Assembly: GCF_017742995.1 (NCBI RefSeq)
Contig: NZ_CP072425.1
Location: 1-64,000, forward strand
Source of the DNA: Pseudoalteromonas viridis
Lineage (GTDB): Bacteria; Pseudomonadota; Gammaproteobacteria; Enterobacterales; Alteromonadaceae
Reading direction: 5' to 3'
Length of the DNA: 64,000 nucleotides
Numbering within the stretch: position 1 is the stretch's first letter; every line of letters starts with the position of its first letter. Below, in pieces: positions 1 to 9,157 of the stretch. The position numbers and the translations under genes were made by a program. Under the pieces are notes generated by a model. The model searched no databases and was not told the DNA's origin. It saw only the letters and a program-made list of their open reading frames with translations.

Positions 1-1804
1 GCACCAGGCCAACCTGCTGCATCAAAGTGCTCAGCATATCCAGCTGCTGCGGGTCCTGGGTTACCGCCAAAATACATTCACTGGCTTCAAGCATGCCTGC
101 ATGGCTTGGAAAGCACTGGGTCATTGCTTCCAGCACCAGCTGGTATGCCCGCTCTACGGACCAGCCAGGCGAGCTTGCAAGCAAATAGAAAAACTTATTC
201 AGCACACCGGCTCTGTGATGGTTAACCCCACTTTGTGCCCGATCCCGATAATCGTCAATGCTGTCGCCATCCCAGCTCGGGTGGTTGAGATAACGCATAC
301 CGCGATCGGCAAAAAATACATCCCAGGCTTGATGCCAAAACTTCCCCTGACTATCTGACAGCTGGCTATATACCACTGAGTTCGCCCAGTTGTGGCTGCC
401 CGTCCCTTGATCTAGGTGGCGCAAATAGTAGTCTTTTACCGCCATTGCCGTAATATCCGCAAAGCTTTCGTGCAGTGCGCCCTGCTCCACACTGCTGCTC
501 ACAATACCGGTGTTCCACTCTAAAAGGGCATGGCCAATTTCGTGCGCCACCACATCCAAAGAAGAGCCGTGGGGAAAGTACCAGCCCAGCGGCCCCTGGC
601 CACCTTTACCCAGGTTGGTAAACGTACCGTCCCAGGTACTTTGATACCATTCCTCGTTATAATCCACTCTTTGCCTGATTGGCTTGAGACAATATTGCGG
701 GTCCGACGTCGGACAAGGCTGTTGCTGGTTTGGATAGAGCGACTGGAAGTAGTCGGTCAGCATTTGTGCCGTTAATCCGCCATAAAAATGCGCATCATTG
801 ACCGGCTGAAAACTGCCTTTAAGCATGTAGTAATAATAGGGCTCCGAGGTTACCCCATAGCTTTCTTGTGGTCCATCTGGACAGTCATAGCTGTAAGCTT
901 GCTGCTGATCTACCGCGGTATTGCTGGCAGGCTTGAGCGTTTCAACAGCGCTGTTGCGCAGATGACACCTGCCATCTTGCCATTCAATGACCATAGGATA
1001 GCCATCAAATTGGCTGAACAAGCTAGCCTGCGAATTAGTGTAGTAGACATTGCTGATCACCGGGGGCTCTGGAAAGAAGAGCTTGGTTCTGGGGTGATCC
1101 AATGGCAGCTTGATATTCTGACACTGAGTGGTTGCCATATTCGGTGCCTGCAGACAGTTCAGACCTAGCTTATAATTACCTGTCATGGCTGCAACTGCGT
1201 GTTCCTCAGGTGCAGAAAAATGCGCGATTCCGTCAGCCACACGCACGGTATTCAGGGTTCTGGAGTCCAATAATAATTGTGGACGTGTGCCATCACCCTG
1301 TAATAAGTCCACAGCATAGACTGTCTGATAATGCTCGCCCACGCGTTCTATGCCACGCTCGAAGGAGTAAACCTTTACTGTCGAGTAACCCAGGTTTTCG
1401 CGAATATGGTTCAGCACCTGCTGCTGTGAGTAGACAAAGGCCTGACTGATATCACCCAACTGCGAGACATCATGAAACTCATTGCCAATGGCGCGCGTCA
1501 CCTGCTTGTCGTCCGTAACAACAAAGACCACTTCACTGCCCAGTACGGGCACGCCCTGATAACTCAGCTGATATTTCTCTATCGTCGCATCCCCTTTGCG
1601 CACTGATTTCAGCAGCTGATAACTGAGCCCGGCCCCAGGTCCGGCATGGTGCGGTGACTGCTCAGACAAAGACCGGGGGGCTGACAAAGTCTGTACTCGC
1701 TCATAGGCCCCTTGCCAGTGATGTGAGTTTTGCGTCAGCGGTAATGTCGTGCTCGTTGTAAGCGCAGCACCAAACAACATAGGTGCTAAAAACGGCATAA
1801 TCAT
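1..1804 (-). CDS. M4 family (thermolysin-like) secreted zinc metalloprotease, 3' end cut by window
   Basis: The minus-strand frame is open from an ATG at 1804 to the window edge, so about 601 residues are seen and the C-terminus is missing. The N-terminus is a short hydrophobic signal-like stretch, followed by a propeptide resembling FTP/PepSY domains (YQLSYQGVPVLGSEVVFVV). The zinc site is HEIGH at residues 421-425 with the third ligand in HESFAD (E446), and the catalytic histidine region reads NHHRAGVLNKFFYLL. These are the hallmarks of family M4 endopeptidases, which are exported and self-activated. The gene starts 33 bases after the RTX gene and is the last visible member of a six-gene run. 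The frame at the start and at HEIGH is the same, so no frameshift is evident. Family confidence is high; substrate is unknown. Confidence 0.93.
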   Translation of the reverse strand, partial: MIMPFLAPMLFGAALTTSTTLPLTQNSHHWQGAYERVQTLSAPRSLSEQSPHHAGPGAGLSYQLLKSVRKGDATIEKYQLSYQGVPVLGSEVVFVVTDDKQVTRAIGNEFHDVSQLGDISQAFVYSQQQVLNHIRENLGYSTVKVYSFERGIERVGEHYQTVYAVDLLQGDGTRPQLLLDSRTLNTVRVADGIAHFSAPEEHAVAAMTGNYKLGLNCLQAPNMATTQCQNIKLPLDHPRTKLFFPEPPVISNVYYTNSQASLFSQFDGYPMVIEWQDGRCHLRNSAVETLKPASNTAVDQQQAYSYDCPDGPQESYGVTSEPYYYYMLKGSFQPVNDAHFYGGLTAQMLTDYFQSLYPNQQQPCPTSDPQYCLKPIRQRVDYNEEWYQSTWDGTFTNLGKGGQGPLGWYFPHGSSLDVVAHEIGHALLEWNTGIVSSSVEQGALHESFADITAMAVKDYYLRHLDQGTGSHNWANSVVYSQLSDSQGKFWHQAWDVFFADRGMRYLNHPSWDGDSIDDYRDRAQSGVNHHRAGVLNKFFYLLASSPGWSVERAYQLVLEAMTQCFPSHAGMLEASECILAVTQDPQQLDMLSTLMQQVGLV

Positions 1805-1837
1805 TGTTTATCCTTAAAAGTATTGTTTTTAGTTTGG

Positions 1838-3769
1838 TTAGTTAACCGGGTGCTCTTGCAACACCCGGGCAATGCCTGTTGCAATATCTAACAACATAGT
1901 GGCGCGGTAGCCGCGCTCGATTCTTTCGTACTGGAGCCATTCGACATTGATCAGGTCATAGCTCACCAGGCCCGTAGTCAGTACGGCTTTACTGGGTTGA
2001 TAATTGATGTGAAAAGTCAGACCGGAACGGTCATCTCCGATCAGCCTTAGTACCAGGCGGTCATAACCGTCCTGAAGGTCGACAGAGTAGTGTCCACGGG
2101 CTGTCAGGTAATTGACTTCTTCACGCAGGCGTAAGAAGTTGTTCTGACTATTACCCTGGATACGTTCAACGGAGGTGAGTTTGTCAATAGAGAAGTAAAA
2201 GATCCTGGAAGGGGTAAGTTTGAGCGTATCATCACCGCTTCCTCCGTCTATTTCGGTCGCCGATCCGGTCAAGTGAAAAACGTCGTTGCCCTGTCCGCCA
2301 AGCAGCACGCCTTTACCAGCGCTGAGATGAAATACATCATCACCGGCATCGCCAGACAGCGTATCCATGCCCTGGGTACTGTGCAGCGTGTCATTGCCAT
2401 CTCCGCCAAACAATTGCTCATTACCATCGCTGTCAAAAAGACTATCATGACCACCAAGGCCCAGCACTTTTAGCATCCCGGACGCGGGTAAGAGGTGATT
2501 GGCGTGGTCATCGCCGGACAAAACTTCTACGTCCTGTACGAAAGCATTGAGAGAGATTAGATCGGTTCCGCCACTGAGCAAAATGGTATCTTCCCCGTAG
2601 CCACCGATAAACTGATGCCGATTAAACCCTGCGTCGTCTACCACAAACACGTCATTGCCTTCCCCGCCATCGAACTGATCGACACCACCGGAGTTATAAA
2701 AGTGATCATTTCCCCAGCCTCCGACCAGGACGTCATCTCCTTCCTCGCCATCCAAGTGGTCATCGCCATCACCGCCGCTGAGCACATCGTTGCCACTTCC
2801 GCCGTATAACCTGTCTGAGCCGTGGTTACCTGACAGTGTGTCCCCGCCGTCACCACCAAAAAGTTGATCATCGCCGTCATCACCGTACAAGATATCATCC
2901 TGTTCGCCGCCATAGAGGCGGTCATTGCTGTCACCGCCCTCCAAATAATCAGCCCCCGCCTGACCGTACAGCAGATCGGCACCGGCTCCACCAAAGAGCT
3001 CATCGTCCTGATTCCCGCCCCTTAAAGTATCCTCACCGCTTCCGCCCCAGAGTTTATCGAGCCCGTCATCACCGAGCAGAGTATCATTGCCAGCATTACC
3101 ATACAGAAGGTCATCGCCAACTCCGCCTTCCAGGTGATCGTTGCCGATATAGGCTGAGTTTTCATCACCCTTAAGTATGTCGTTACCACTTTCACCATAC
3201 AGGTGGTCATCGCCATCACCACCGCTGAGCTCATCATCTTCGGAGCCCCCCCACAAATGGTCCCGGGCTTCGCCGCCATAGAGTTTATCGGCTCCCTGAC
3301 CACCATACAGCTGGTCGTCCCCGCTTTGACCATACAGGCGATCTTTTCCTTCTTCACCGTACAGCCGGTCCTCGCCCTGACCGCCGTATAGCAGATCGTC
3401 ATCCTGGCCGCCTTTTAGCCAGTCATCTCCGCTTTCGCCATTCAGGGCATCATCGCCACTGCCGCCGATCAGCTCGTCATGCCCCTCACCGCCGAGCAGC
3501 AGATCTTCCCCCTGACCGCCATCGAGTATGTCATTGCCCGCAAAGCCCAGAATTTCATCTGCGCCATTTGTCCCGTTCAGGGTATCGTCACCACTGGTGC
3601 CCTCAATCATGCCCTGAACACTCAGCGCACTGACATAGTTACTGACCCGTCTGATCTCCCGCTTGTAGACATAGGGCGTCTGACGTAATTCAAACGGCAG
3701 CTGTTCCAGTGACTGCCCGAGCCCCGGATCTATGCTTATTATAGCCAAGCTTAAGGTAAGTATTGACAT
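1838..3769 (-). CDS. RTX (hemolysin-type calcium-binding repeat) protein, 643 aa
   Basis: Residues about 55-360 are an almost unbroken array of nonapeptides of the type GGxGxDxLx, which fold into a calcium-loaded parallel beta-roll; more scattered copies continue to about residue 520. The last 120 residues are not repetitive and may be a cap or binding region. No enzyme domain is visible. The N-terminus has a short hydrophobic stretch without the usual basic residues, so the export route is uncertain: it could be a weak Sec signal, or the protein could use type I secretion, but no ABC/MFP/TolC genes lie in the window. The gene lies 12 bases after a DUF1566 gene and 33 bases before the M4 protease, so it is probably co-transcribed with both. 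Likely a calcium-dependent surface or extracellular scaffold; this is inference. Confidence 0.88.
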   Translation of the reverse strand: MSILTLSLAIISIDPGLGQSLEQLPFELRQTPYVYKREIRRVSNYVSALSVQGMIEGTSGDDTLNGTNGADEILGFAGNDILDGGQGEDLLLGGEGHDELIGGSGDDALNGESGDDWLKGGQDDDLLYGGQGEDRLYGEEGKDRLYGQSGDDQLYGGQGADKLYGGEARDHLWGGSEDDELSGGDGDDHLYGESGNDILKGDENSAYIGNDHLEGGVGDDLLYGNAGNDTLLGDDGLDKLWGGSGEDTLRGGNQDDELFGGAGADLLYGQAGADYLEGGDSNDRLYGGEQDDILYGDDGDDQLFGGDGGDTLSGNHGSDRLYGGSGNDVLSGGDGDDHLDGEEGDDVLVGGWGNDHFYNSGGVDQFDGGEGNDVFVVDDAGFNRHQFIGGYGEDTILLSGGTDLISLNAFVQDVEVLSGDDHANHLLPASGMLKVLGLGGHDSLFDSDGNEQLFGGDGNDTLHSTQGMDTLSGDAGDDVFHLSAGKGVLLGGQGNDVFHLTGSATEIDGGSGDDTLKLTPSRIFYFSIDKLTSVERIQGNSQNNFLRLREEVNYLTARGHYSVDLQDGYDRLVLRLIGDDRSGLTFHINYQPSKAVLTTGLVSYDLINVEWLQYERIERGYRATMLLDIATGIARVLQEHPVN

Positions 3770-3781
3770 CGTAAGTCCCGC

Positions 3782-4297
3782 CTATTTTTGATTGTCCATA
3801 TCACGGACCAGCAAAGTTCCTGCGCCAGCATAGTCCGCACTCCAGGCCTCGATCTCAGACGTCGCGGGGCTCAATACCAGCAGCCCGGCATAAGATCCTG
3901 ACTCAGCCGTTGTTGCACTCCAGACACGTCTGAGTGCTTTTGGCAGCGAAAACACCACCTCTGCCCTGGCCCTGACGCAAGGTTCGCCAAGTAATGCAGC
4001 CAGCTCCTTAATATTGGGTAAACGCCAGTCTGAATATCCACCAAAGTTGACTTGTTGTGCTGCCTTAAGGGCCTCGACACCGCTCATACTCAGCCGCCTT
4101 TGCTGCTGCTCTGCACAATCCAGAGTCGTTGGGTCCAGGGCACAGCTGACCCACATCAGGCGATGTTGATAGTCGTGCACCACATTCCCATCCGCCGCGG
4201 CAAAACGTACAACACTACTTGGCGCACACTGCGCCTGGACTTGCATCATGGTCCCGCTCAGGGCGGCACTTATTGCGAATAACGTTAACTTGTTCAT
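3782..4297 (-). CDS. Exported Lcl/DUF1566-domain protein, 171 aa
   Basis: The start is placed at the ATG at 4297, because it begins a clear signal peptide (MNKLTLFAISAALSG, cleavage near QVQA) and follows a G-rich ribosome site; an upstream in-frame extension would overlap the preceding gene. The mature part carries the Lcl-type DUF1566 signature YSDWRLPNIKELAALL around residues 88-103, with cysteines that could pair. Such domains occur in exported and surface proteins and are thought to mediate binding. The start lies only 2 bases after the stop of the preceding gene, which also ends in a DUF1566 domain, so the two are translationally linked and probably work together. Exact role unknown. 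Confidence 0.82.
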   Translation of the reverse strand: MNKLTLFAISAALSGTMMQVQAQCAPSSVVRFAAADGNVVHDYQHRLMWVSCALDPTTLDCAEQQQRRLSMSGVEALKAAQQVNFGGYSDWRLPNIKELAALLGEPCVRARAEVVFSLPKALRRVWSATTAESGSYAGLLVLSPATSEIEAWSADYAGAGTLLVRDMDNQK

Positions 4298-4299
4298 GC

Positions 4300-6384
4300 C
4301 TATTGCCCCCCGATGAGGAAAAAGTGCAAGCTGCGTGACGGATTTTGCCACTGACTACTCATCTCGCTGCCAAACCAACTAATAACATAGACCTGCGGTT
4401 CACCATCAGCTCCGGTTCGGGTGGTGGCAGTGCGCAAATGCAGGTACTGATTGAAGTCTCCCGCTTCGTCATTGCTTAACCAGGATAAAACCGGATCACG
4501 GTCATTCAGACTCATCACGGACAGTGCCTGAGTGGCCGTCGGCAATCGCCAGTCGGCAACACCGCACAGTTGTTGCTGATTGAGCTGCGTGACCAAACCG
4601 CGAATGGAACAAGGCGTGCTGTCGCACTGCGCACTCAGTGGCAATTGCTGTTCAAGCGGATATTGCGACGCAGTTTTGAGTAGCCAATACCAGCCTGTGA
4701 GGTTGTCTTTAAGGCAACTCGCCGCAGGAGAGTACGCCGCCACTTCTGTGCCTTGTGCCGAGATAAAAGAAAAGTCAAACCCGTCCGGACCTGCACCGTG
4801 TTTGATCAGCGAAACATCTGAGTCGCGTCCCGTTTGGGCATCTAAGCCAGGTAAGGCAAGCGAGTCTGGTCGGTTTCGCAGCCATTGCCCCTGTTCATCG
4901 ATCAATCGACGGTCGCCGCTATCATTCAGCTGAGTGATCTCCTCAGTGGTCAGGAGCGTCGTCGCAGCTACCGAAGTTTGCTCACTCAGGGTAATGTTCA
5001 GTTCAAACTGGTAAGTTTGTGGTGTCGGGCTGGCGGTAAATCCGCTGTCCAATGCCACCTGGGTATCAAGGACCACGCGCTCTCCGGCACTTTGCTGCCA
5101 AGAGATATCTTTAATTTCGCTGGCTGCAATGTCTACCTCTGCGCGTAACGGGATCTGACTGAGCGCATAATGTGACGCAGCATGGGTAAAGCGGATCTGC
5201 GGCAGTTTTTTCAATGCCAGCTCCACCACCGAGCGACTTTCATGGCCGTGCTGATCCGTCGCGACTATGATAATTTGTTCCGTACTATTTTCATTACTGG
5301 TTGCCTGTAACTGATACAGCCCTGGCGATTGGGGAGTGATAACCAACGCATCCGAATTAGCATGCTCCAGTCGCAGTGAGTATGTTTCCTGCTCCGCTTC
5401 GGTCACCATTACTGCAAGCTGCGCGACTTCATTAAACCACAGGCTGGATACCGGCAGTTGAAAATCTATTTGTGGCGGTAAATTAGGCGTGATGGTCAGC
5501 TCAAATTCTTTTTTCAGTGTCACGTCAAGGTCCGGGGACACAATATCAACGGCCAGTGCCAGGGTTGCTTTTTGCACTGAGGTTAGCTGAGACGCCAGCA
5601 TCACGACTTCTGAAGCATCGGCGTTTTGTAATGTCAGGTCACCGCCATAGGGTGGAGTCAGTAACGACCAGTGATAGCTGATCTGCGCATCGTCCGGAAC
5701 ATTGTCCAGCAACGCAGAAATTTTTCCCGGCACCAAGGATGTGTAGCGCTGCGCTTTTACTAACGACAGTGTGGGCCGGGGTTGCGCTTGTTGCAAACTG
5801 GCCTGAAATTCAAAACGGTGTTGCCAGCCTGCCGAAGTAACAAACGCATAGATGTGGATTGGACCCACTCCCTGATAGCCCTCTTTGACCAATACTGACA
5901 CCTGCTGTTCGTCAGGTGTCACTGTAATCCCACGCTGATCGCCCTGTGAGTCTGCCACCTGCCAGCTTATTAGGGCATCCGCAGGCAACGCTGACAAAGA
6001 AAAAAGTCCTGCTTTGCCTTTGCTTAGCATGGCAGGTCCCTGAATATCTGTGCCAGATAAAACCGGTTTGTCATCGCGCACCTGGATCTGTATAGAGGCC
6101 GAGTCATAGTTCCAGCCACGCATCCCATAGGTGTGCAGTACAATTTGTCTGTCTGTACTTGTCTCATCGAGGTGCAACTGAGCGAGTTGTTGTTTTTCTC
6201 CGCCCGTCATTATATCGCCGTAAAATCGAGAGTGTTGCCAGTGAAACTGATCGTAACTGCTGTGATCTGCAATACTGAACATGGCCGTATCACCTGGCTG
6301 TAAATACCTTGGCCCCTGGATCTCCATCGCGTGAGCACACCCGCAACCGAGCACAAGCAGCATAATAAATAGTCTATGCAGCAT
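4300..6384 (-). CDS. Exported multidomain protein: Ig/PKD-like repeats plus C-terminal Lcl/DUF1566 domain, 694 aa
   Basis: A signal peptide (MLHRLFIMLLVLGCGCAHA) is followed by beta-rich modules of about 90-100 residues that begin with phrases such as EIQGPRYLQPGDTAMFSI and DIQGPAMLSKGKAGLFSLS; these look like Ig- or PKD-type folds. The last 150 residues form an Lcl/DUF1566 domain with GVADWRLPTATQALSVM. The architecture suggests an extracellular or cell-surface binding protein. It lies 64 bases after the coiled-coil gene and 2 bases before the second DUF1566 gene in the left-end operon. I do not recognise a named family for the full protein; the repeat domains are assigned by pattern only. 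Confidence 0.78.
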   Translation of the reverse strand: MLHRLFIMLLVLGCGCAHAMEIQGPRYLQPGDTAMFSIADHSSYDQFHWQHSRFYGDIMTGGEKQQLAQLHLDETSTDRQIVLHTYGMRGWNYDSASIQIQVRDDKPVLSGTDIQGPAMLSKGKAGLFSLSALPADALISWQVADSQGDQRGITVTPDEQQVSVLVKEGYQGVGPIHIYAFVTSAGWQHRFEFQASLQQAQPRPTLSLVKAQRYTSLVPGKISALLDNVPDDAQISYHWSLLTPPYGGDLTLQNADASEVVMLASQLTSVQKATLALAVDIVSPDLDVTLKKEFELTITPNLPPQIDFQLPVSSLWFNEVAQLAVMVTEAEQETYSLRLEHANSDALVITPQSPGLYQLQATSNENSTEQIIIVATDQHGHESRSVVELALKKLPQIRFTHAASHYALSQIPLRAEVDIAASEIKDISWQQSAGERVVLDTQVALDSGFTASPTPQTYQFELNITLSEQTSVAATTLLTTEEITQLNDSGDRRLIDEQGQWLRNRPDSLALPGLDAQTGRDSDVSLIKHGAGPDGFDFSFISAQGTEVAAYSPAASCLKDNLTGWYWLLKTASQYPLEQQLPLSAQCDSTPCSIRGLVTQLNQQQLCGVADWRLPTATQALSVMSLNDRDPVLSWLSNDEAGDFNQYLHLRTATTRTGADGEPQVYVISWFGSEMSSQWQNPSRSLHFFLIGGQ

Positions 6385-6448
6385 ATCCCATTGTCCTTAT
6401 TAAACCTGGAAAAAAGGGGGACCGGGTTGGCCCCCAAAGATAGCAAGA

Positions 6449-8179
6449 TTACTGTGCGACAAAGGTCAGGTATTTGTCCTTCGGCATGTAAGTGATCTCA
6501 TTCACTTTCTCTGTGTAGTAGCGACTCTTGTCGCTGTAGAAGCGGCTATAGTTGCGGCGGTTGTCAAGCGTTCCAACAACCCAACCAATGGCGCAACCAT
6601 AAGGTCCGAATGAACAACCGATTTGCTGCGCACCTTCAGACCAGTTTTTATAGTCTTCATCATTCAGTGGCGCTGCTGAAATACGCGGATAGATACTATC
6701 CAGTACACCAAATGCGATACGGCGGGCAACGGCCTGACGCACGGTTTCTTTCATTTCATCATTCCAATATGGGCTGTAAGGCTCGTTGATGAACTTAATA
6801 TCGAAATCTTCGGTATTTTTCGTCCACTCGTAGAAGCTAGATTTGCGTTTTTTCCAGAACAGGAAGCCACTTGATTTATTGGAAGAAACCTGACTCACAA
6901 TGCTTTGTGCCTTGAACTTAGCTTCATAACCAAAAGGCACTTCGATCAGCCATTGTAAACGCAGACCCGTTTGAATAAAGGTATCCATTTTTGACGCCAG
7001 CTCAGCTTCATCTACGCCATCTTTTTTCAGCTGACAAGCGCCAAAGGTGTTCATTGCAAGGCTAGCACTGGATGAGCCAAAGCTGCCATATACCAGAGTA
7101 TCAACATCATTTGGATTGATGTTGTTCATGTAGGCACCTTCTTCGGTTGACTTGTCTGCACCGTCAAATGATTCATACAGATTTGAAAAGCCCTTCGGCT
7201 GGAAACTGATCAGCCTTTTAGCCACATTTGCAGTGTGAATCGGATTCAAATTGTTCAACACGGCGTCTCCAGCATCGACTCCCTTAGTATATTCAGGGTT
7301 CATGCTGGTAAAGAACTCTGCCGCAACCAATGGCATTTGGCGCCATGAGGCGATCTGGCCAATATGAGTATTAGCACGACGCACACGATCGACATGCGCA
7401 TCATAATCCAGGGTATAGATGATCTTGGTATTAGTCGCGTAAATAGTTGCCAGTTCTATGTAGTTTGACTTGGCGCGTTGTTCAATGTCATCAGCATATT
7501 TTTCATATCGACCACTGCGGTCATCCATCTCCTCAATTTGCTCTTTCAGACCGTCCACTTCCGAAGACAAACGAGCAATATAAAACAGTTCGGTGCGGTT
7601 ATCTGCACGATAATTGTTATAGGCATCCCGTGCATCAAAATATGCCATTTCAATGCCTTCTCTTTCTTCAATACACTCATCACGGGTACGATCCGGCTTA
7701 CGCATACAAGCACTGTAAGTAGAATAGCGGTTACTGTATTCCATTAGGTTCAGCTCGTAGCTAGCCTTAAGCTGCTCATAACGCCAATAATCAATCTGCT
7801 TTTTAAGCGTATTGAGTTCTATCTGAGATTCGCGTTTCGCAGCTTTCACAGGCTCCTGCTCTTCCAAAATTGCATCTGCTTTGTCACGCCACACTTTTGA
7901 ACGTTGCTTAGAAGTGTCGTACGACGCCTTTGCCGCGTCCACATTGTCGCAAAACTCGATACCCTGAGTTTCAACGTGCCCACCTAAGGAAGCTCTGCCT
8001 GTATCGGGTGGTGCCACATAAGCCGTTTTACAATTTTGGCTAAACATGACGTCTGCACCATTGGTGTTAACCTGACCCCCTGAAAACTGACAATCTTCAC
8101 GCAACGTTGGTAGTGCCATCGAAGTAGCCGGAATAGCTACAACGGCTAATGCTATAAGCGTTTTTTTCACTGTATTCAT
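6449..8179 (-). CDS. Exported coiled-coil protein of unknown function, 576 aa
   Basis: The start is placed at the ATG at 8179, which has AAGGATG just upstream and begins a signal peptide (MNTVKKTLIALAVVAIPA, cleavage after SMA); a longer reading frame exists but its extra residues look non-coding. Residues about 85-250 are highly charged and helical (coiled-coil candidate), with paired cysteines near YSACMRKPDRTRDECIEE. The C-terminal half is mixed and contains a basic patch (FLFWKKRKSSFYEW) and a hydrophobic Gly/Cys segment (IGCSFGPYGCAIGWVVGT). No known catalytic motif was seen. It lies 58 bases after the membrane-anchored gene and 64 bases before the Ig/DUF1566 gene, so probably belongs to the same secreted assembly. 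I do not recognise the family. Confidence 0.75.
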   Translation of the reverse strand: MNTVKKTLIALAVVAIPATSMALPTLREDCQFSGGQVNTNGADVMFSQNCKTAYVAPPDTGRASLGGHVETQGIEFCDNVDAAKASYDTSKQRSKVWRDKADAILEEQEPVKAAKRESQIELNTLKKQIDYWRYEQLKASYELNLMEYSNRYSTYSACMRKPDRTRDECIEEREGIEMAYFDARDAYNNYRADNRTELFYIARLSSEVDGLKEQIEEMDDRSGRYEKYADDIEQRAKSNYIELATIYATNTKIIYTLDYDAHVDRVRRANTHIGQIASWRQMPLVAAEFFTSMNPEYTKGVDAGDAVLNNLNPIHTANVAKRLISFQPKGFSNLYESFDGADKSTEEGAYMNNINPNDVDTLVYGSFGSSSASLAMNTFGACQLKKDGVDEAELASKMDTFIQTGLRLQWLIEVPFGYEAKFKAQSIVSQVSSNKSSGFLFWKKRKSSFYEWTKNTEDFDIKFINEPYSPYWNDEMKETVRQAVARRIAFGVLDSIYPRISAAPLNDEDYKNWSEGAQQIGCSFGPYGCAIGWVVGTLDNRRNYSRFYSDKSRYYTEKVNEITYMPKDKYLTFVAQ

Positions 8180-8237
8180 CCTTATAAAATTTGTCATATG
8201 AGCCCGTGGTTTATGCTCCCTGGACTCGAATATTTCG

Positions 8238-8879
8238 TTATTGAACATCTTGTTCTTCGTTTACTGCATCTTTCATGGTTTCAATTTCCTGTTGCCATTC
8301 CCTCCTTGCTTGCTTGCGTTTTTCTAAAACTTCTGCAACTGTGTTGCGCACATAGCGCATATCTTCGGCAAACGCGTTATCGCCATACTTTGCCGCAAAC
8401 TCCTGTTCTATCCGCTGCACGTCGAGTTCAGCTATACGTTCGATCACTTTGTTCAAATGGGTATAAGTGCGCTTCAATGCAGCAAGATCCTGCTTGGACA
8501 GATCACTACTGTTAATCCTGTCTACTGCCTGAGTAGACTCCAGGTGATCACGGATAAACTCATACTCTGTCTGCAACTCACGCAAGTCATGCAAACTTTG
8601 TAACGGTCTGAGTTCAATTTCGAACGGGGAAGTTGCACTGGTGATGGCGCCGGCAGCGACCACCTCCAATGGCTCGTCCGCCGTTACCTTAACAACACTC
8701 GCTTGTTTATCTTCACGTTTCAGCTGGCTCTGCTCAGCAGCCTCAGTGTCAGCTGTTTCAGCGCCCTCTGCTGGATGCTCTACCAGCTCAACCGACGCGG
8801 GTTCTGGCTGGCCAAACTGCCAGACAAGCCCTCCAATAACCAAACCAACCACGACCAGGGCGGGGAACTTAATATTCAT
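8238..8879 (-). CDS. Membrane-anchored helical protein of unknown function, 213 aa
   Basis: The start is placed at the ATG at 8879, preceded by AAGGAG at a good distance. Residues 4-22 (FPALVVVGLVIGGLVW) are a single N-terminal membrane segment, followed by an acidic Ala/Glu-rich linker and then a helical, charged domain (residues about 85-205). The layout, N-in anchor with a periplasmic helical rod, resembles periplasmic chaperones such as lipase foldases, but no specific signature was found, so that is only an analogy. It is the first gene of the six-gene minus-strand run; an AT-rich 278-base divergent region separates it from the PKD gene. Confidence 0.7.
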   Translation of the reverse strand: MNIKFPALVVVGLVIGGLVWQFGQPEPASVELVEHPAEGAETADTEAAEQSQLKREDKQASVVKVTADEPLEVVAAGAITSATSPFEIELRPLQSLHDLRELQTEYEFIRDHLESTQAVDRINSSDLSKQDLAALKRTYTHLNKVIERIAELDVQRIEQEFAAKYGDNAFAEDMRYVRNTVAEVLEKRKQARREWQQEIETMKDAVNEEQDVQ

Positions 8880-9157
8880 TTCACTCTCCTTGCGCATCAA
8901 CTAGCGAACTAGTGAACTATTAATTAAAAAATTATTACTTTTAGGTACGTCGCTCATTTAATTATAAACACTTTTGGGTACAGGAATTCAACATGTTTTT
9001 ATTCATTGATTTTCATTTAATTAATATAATTAATACCTAAAAAACAAAAATGCATTAAACTGATTAAATAACGATCTAAATGATTTATGGCTTTGTTAGT
9101 CTCGACGTGACTGAAAAACATCGCTATGATGGACCCAAATCGGATCAGGAAATTGAT
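8880..9157. promoter_or_regulatory. AT-rich divergent intergenic region between the surface operon and the PKD gene
   Basis: This stretch between two divergent starts is markedly AT-rich around 8925-9075 (for example a TTAATTAATATAATTAAT segment near 9016-9034). It must carry the promoters of both the leftward six-gene run and the rightward PKD gene. I could not pick unambiguous -35/-10 boxes. It holds no convincing gene of its own. Confidence 0.45.

Noticed and set aside
2273..3391. Several plus-strand frames and alternative minus frames inside the RTX gene
   Set aside because: The RTX repeat keeps other frames open by composition. The protein in the reported frame has perfect GGxGxDxLx periodicity; the others have none.
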